Assembly (NCBI GenBank): GCA_044371425.1
Contig: JBILTR010000005.1
Coordinates: 124,001 to 188,000 of the forward strand
Reading direction: 5' to 3'
DNA: 64,000 bases
Source of the DNA: JBEISR01 sp044371425
Lineage (GTDB): Bacteria; Planctomycetota; Planctomycetia; Pirellulales; Pirellulaceae
Part shown: one piece after another, positions 63,496-64,000 of the stretch
How positions within the stretch are numbered: position 1 is the stretch's first letter
Layout of the letters: each line of letters starts with the position of its first letter
Notes under the pieces: model-generated
The model's database searches: none
Told to the model about the DNA's origin: nothing
What the model saw: only the letters and a program-made list of their open reading frames with translations
Program-made: the position numbers and the translations under genes

Positions 63496-63816
63496 CGTGG
63501 GCGCCTCTGCATCGCTTGGATTTTGGATCGATGCGTTTTCTCGCAACGACGGCCGCCGGTCCCGCAACGCACTGGAGGTGTTATGGAGCGGTTCTGGCTG
63601 GGAAGGCAAGGAGGTTGCCTTAGATCAGCCAGAGACTCGATAGAACCTGACGTTTGTGGCCCGGTTGCCCGTAAAGTCTCACCAATGTACGCAATTTGTC
63701 TGGTGCCTGCAGGTTGTGTCGGCGCGCAAAAAAAGGCGACCCGACAGCCCTGAGTGGAGCTGCCGGGTCGCCTCGTCGCAGGATTCCTTAGGAATTGCAA
63801 ACGGGGAGGTGATCCG
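63496..63816. other. Intergenic region, promoter and terminator
   Basis: 321 bases separating the large surface-protein gene (leftward) from the partial leftward gene upstream. The terminator for the upstream gene is at 63728-63773, and the surface-protein promoter should be in 63496-63727. Nothing else identified. Confidence 0.55.
63728..63773 (-). terminator. Rho-independent terminator of the BBP7-like gene
   Basis: On the minus strand AGGCGACCCG and CGGGTCGCCT form a 10-bp stem (63764-63773 with 63734-63743) around an 18-20-nt loop that can extend the stem through a CAG/CTG pairing, followed by seven T (the A-run at 63728-63734). It lies about 43 nt after the partial gene's stop. Confidence 0.93.
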
Positions 63817-64000
63817 TTACCAGCGGTAGTCCATTCCTAGACTCAGCCCCTGCACCCAGTAATCGGATTCCACAAAGTCGAAATTCGGTTTTCGTGGGTT
63901 GGTGGGGGTTGTGACGTTTCTGTTGATAATCGCGGGGATATTCGCCGGGTTCAGCTCGCGGTCGATCTGGTCCCCCGGTCGAACGATACTGCTCCAGTAG
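63817..64000 (-). CDS. BBP7-like outer-membrane barrel, C-terminal fragment
   Basis: The final 61 codons of a leftward gene that begins beyond the window. The frame read from 63999 gives YWSSIVRPGDQIDRELNPAN and, before the TAA at 63817-63819, FVESDYWVQGLSLGMDYRW. The RPGDQID phrase, the aromatic-plus-glycine tail and the terminal WVQGLSLGMDYRW are characteristic of BBP7-family planctomycete barrels, which end in a strand with alternating hydrophobic residues. Only the C-terminus is visible, so domain content and start cannot be given. A strong terminator follows. Confidence 0.75.
   Translation of the reverse strand, partial: YWSSIVRPGDQIDRELNPANIPAIINRNVTTPTNPRKPNFDFVESDYWVQGLSLGMDYRW

Overview
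The window looks like chromosomal DNA of a planctomycete, most likely from the Pirellulales. The evidence is the set of protein families: three DUF1501 proteins, a PSCyt1/DUF1549/DUF1553 haem protein, two secreted DUF1080 proteins, a DUF1559 protein, a PEP-CTERM protein, a large DUF11/SdrD-B surface protein with an LEPR-XLL-like N-terminus, a DUF6268-like barrel and the C-terminus of a BBP7-like barrel at the right edge. Base composition looks moderately GC-rich and even throughout. I see no insertion sequence, integrase, prophage, CRISPR array, rRNA or tRNA.

Layout. (1) 1-9164 (+): ExbD, zinc-ribbon/ExbD, a membrane-anchored PQQ-like propeller, a TPR plus family-5 solute-binding hybrid and a secreted partner, tightly packed or overlapping. 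This reads as one operon for an envelope complex. (2) 9228-14043: cell-surface sugar genes (UDP-GlcNAc 2-epimerase, NAD-dependent epimerase, dTDP-sugar 3,5-epimerase) and an MFS transporter. (3) 14137-14303: a 21-bp tandem array. (4) 14628-19632: a probable sugar catabolic set (Gfo/Idh/MocA dehydrogenase, TIM-barrel isomerase, cupin isomerase-like protein, divergent DUF4432 mutarotase-like protein). (5) 19807-24692: a beta-helix/VanZ-like fusion, a DUF6268-like barrel, CysC and a TerB-like protein. (6) 25485-31417: a GldA/GldF-GldG/DUF4340 ABC system closed by a strong terminator. (7) 31729-37186: DUF1501 plus isomerase, a double DUF1080 protein, a 211-bp composite 6/7-bp repeat array, and a CobW GTPase. 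(8) 37365-39596: an ArsR regulator, divergent from CobW, and an UPF1-like helicase. (9) 39656-48307: PEP-CTERM protein, DUF1501, a small membrane protein coupled to an HTTM-like protein, and a PSD1/DUF1501 operon. (10) 48502-59210: 6-phosphogluconolactonase, a lipoprotein-like gene, a hotdog-thioesterase/crotonase fusion, DUF1559 hybrid, dual-specificity phosphatase, PQQ propeller, glycosyltransferase, DUF1080, and an orphan beta-class DNA methyltransferase. (11) 59935-64000: the DUF11 giant and the partial BBP7-like gene, each with a clear terminator.

The best candidates for something undescribed are the ExbD/propeller/solute-binding operon at the left, the HTTM-like two-gene unit at 42493-44155 (where a promoter and a TTG start redefine the first gene), the FlK-like/crotonase fusion, and two intergenic tandem arrays that share related G(G)AGYAC words. 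All functions are inferred from reading the sequence; no database search was run.
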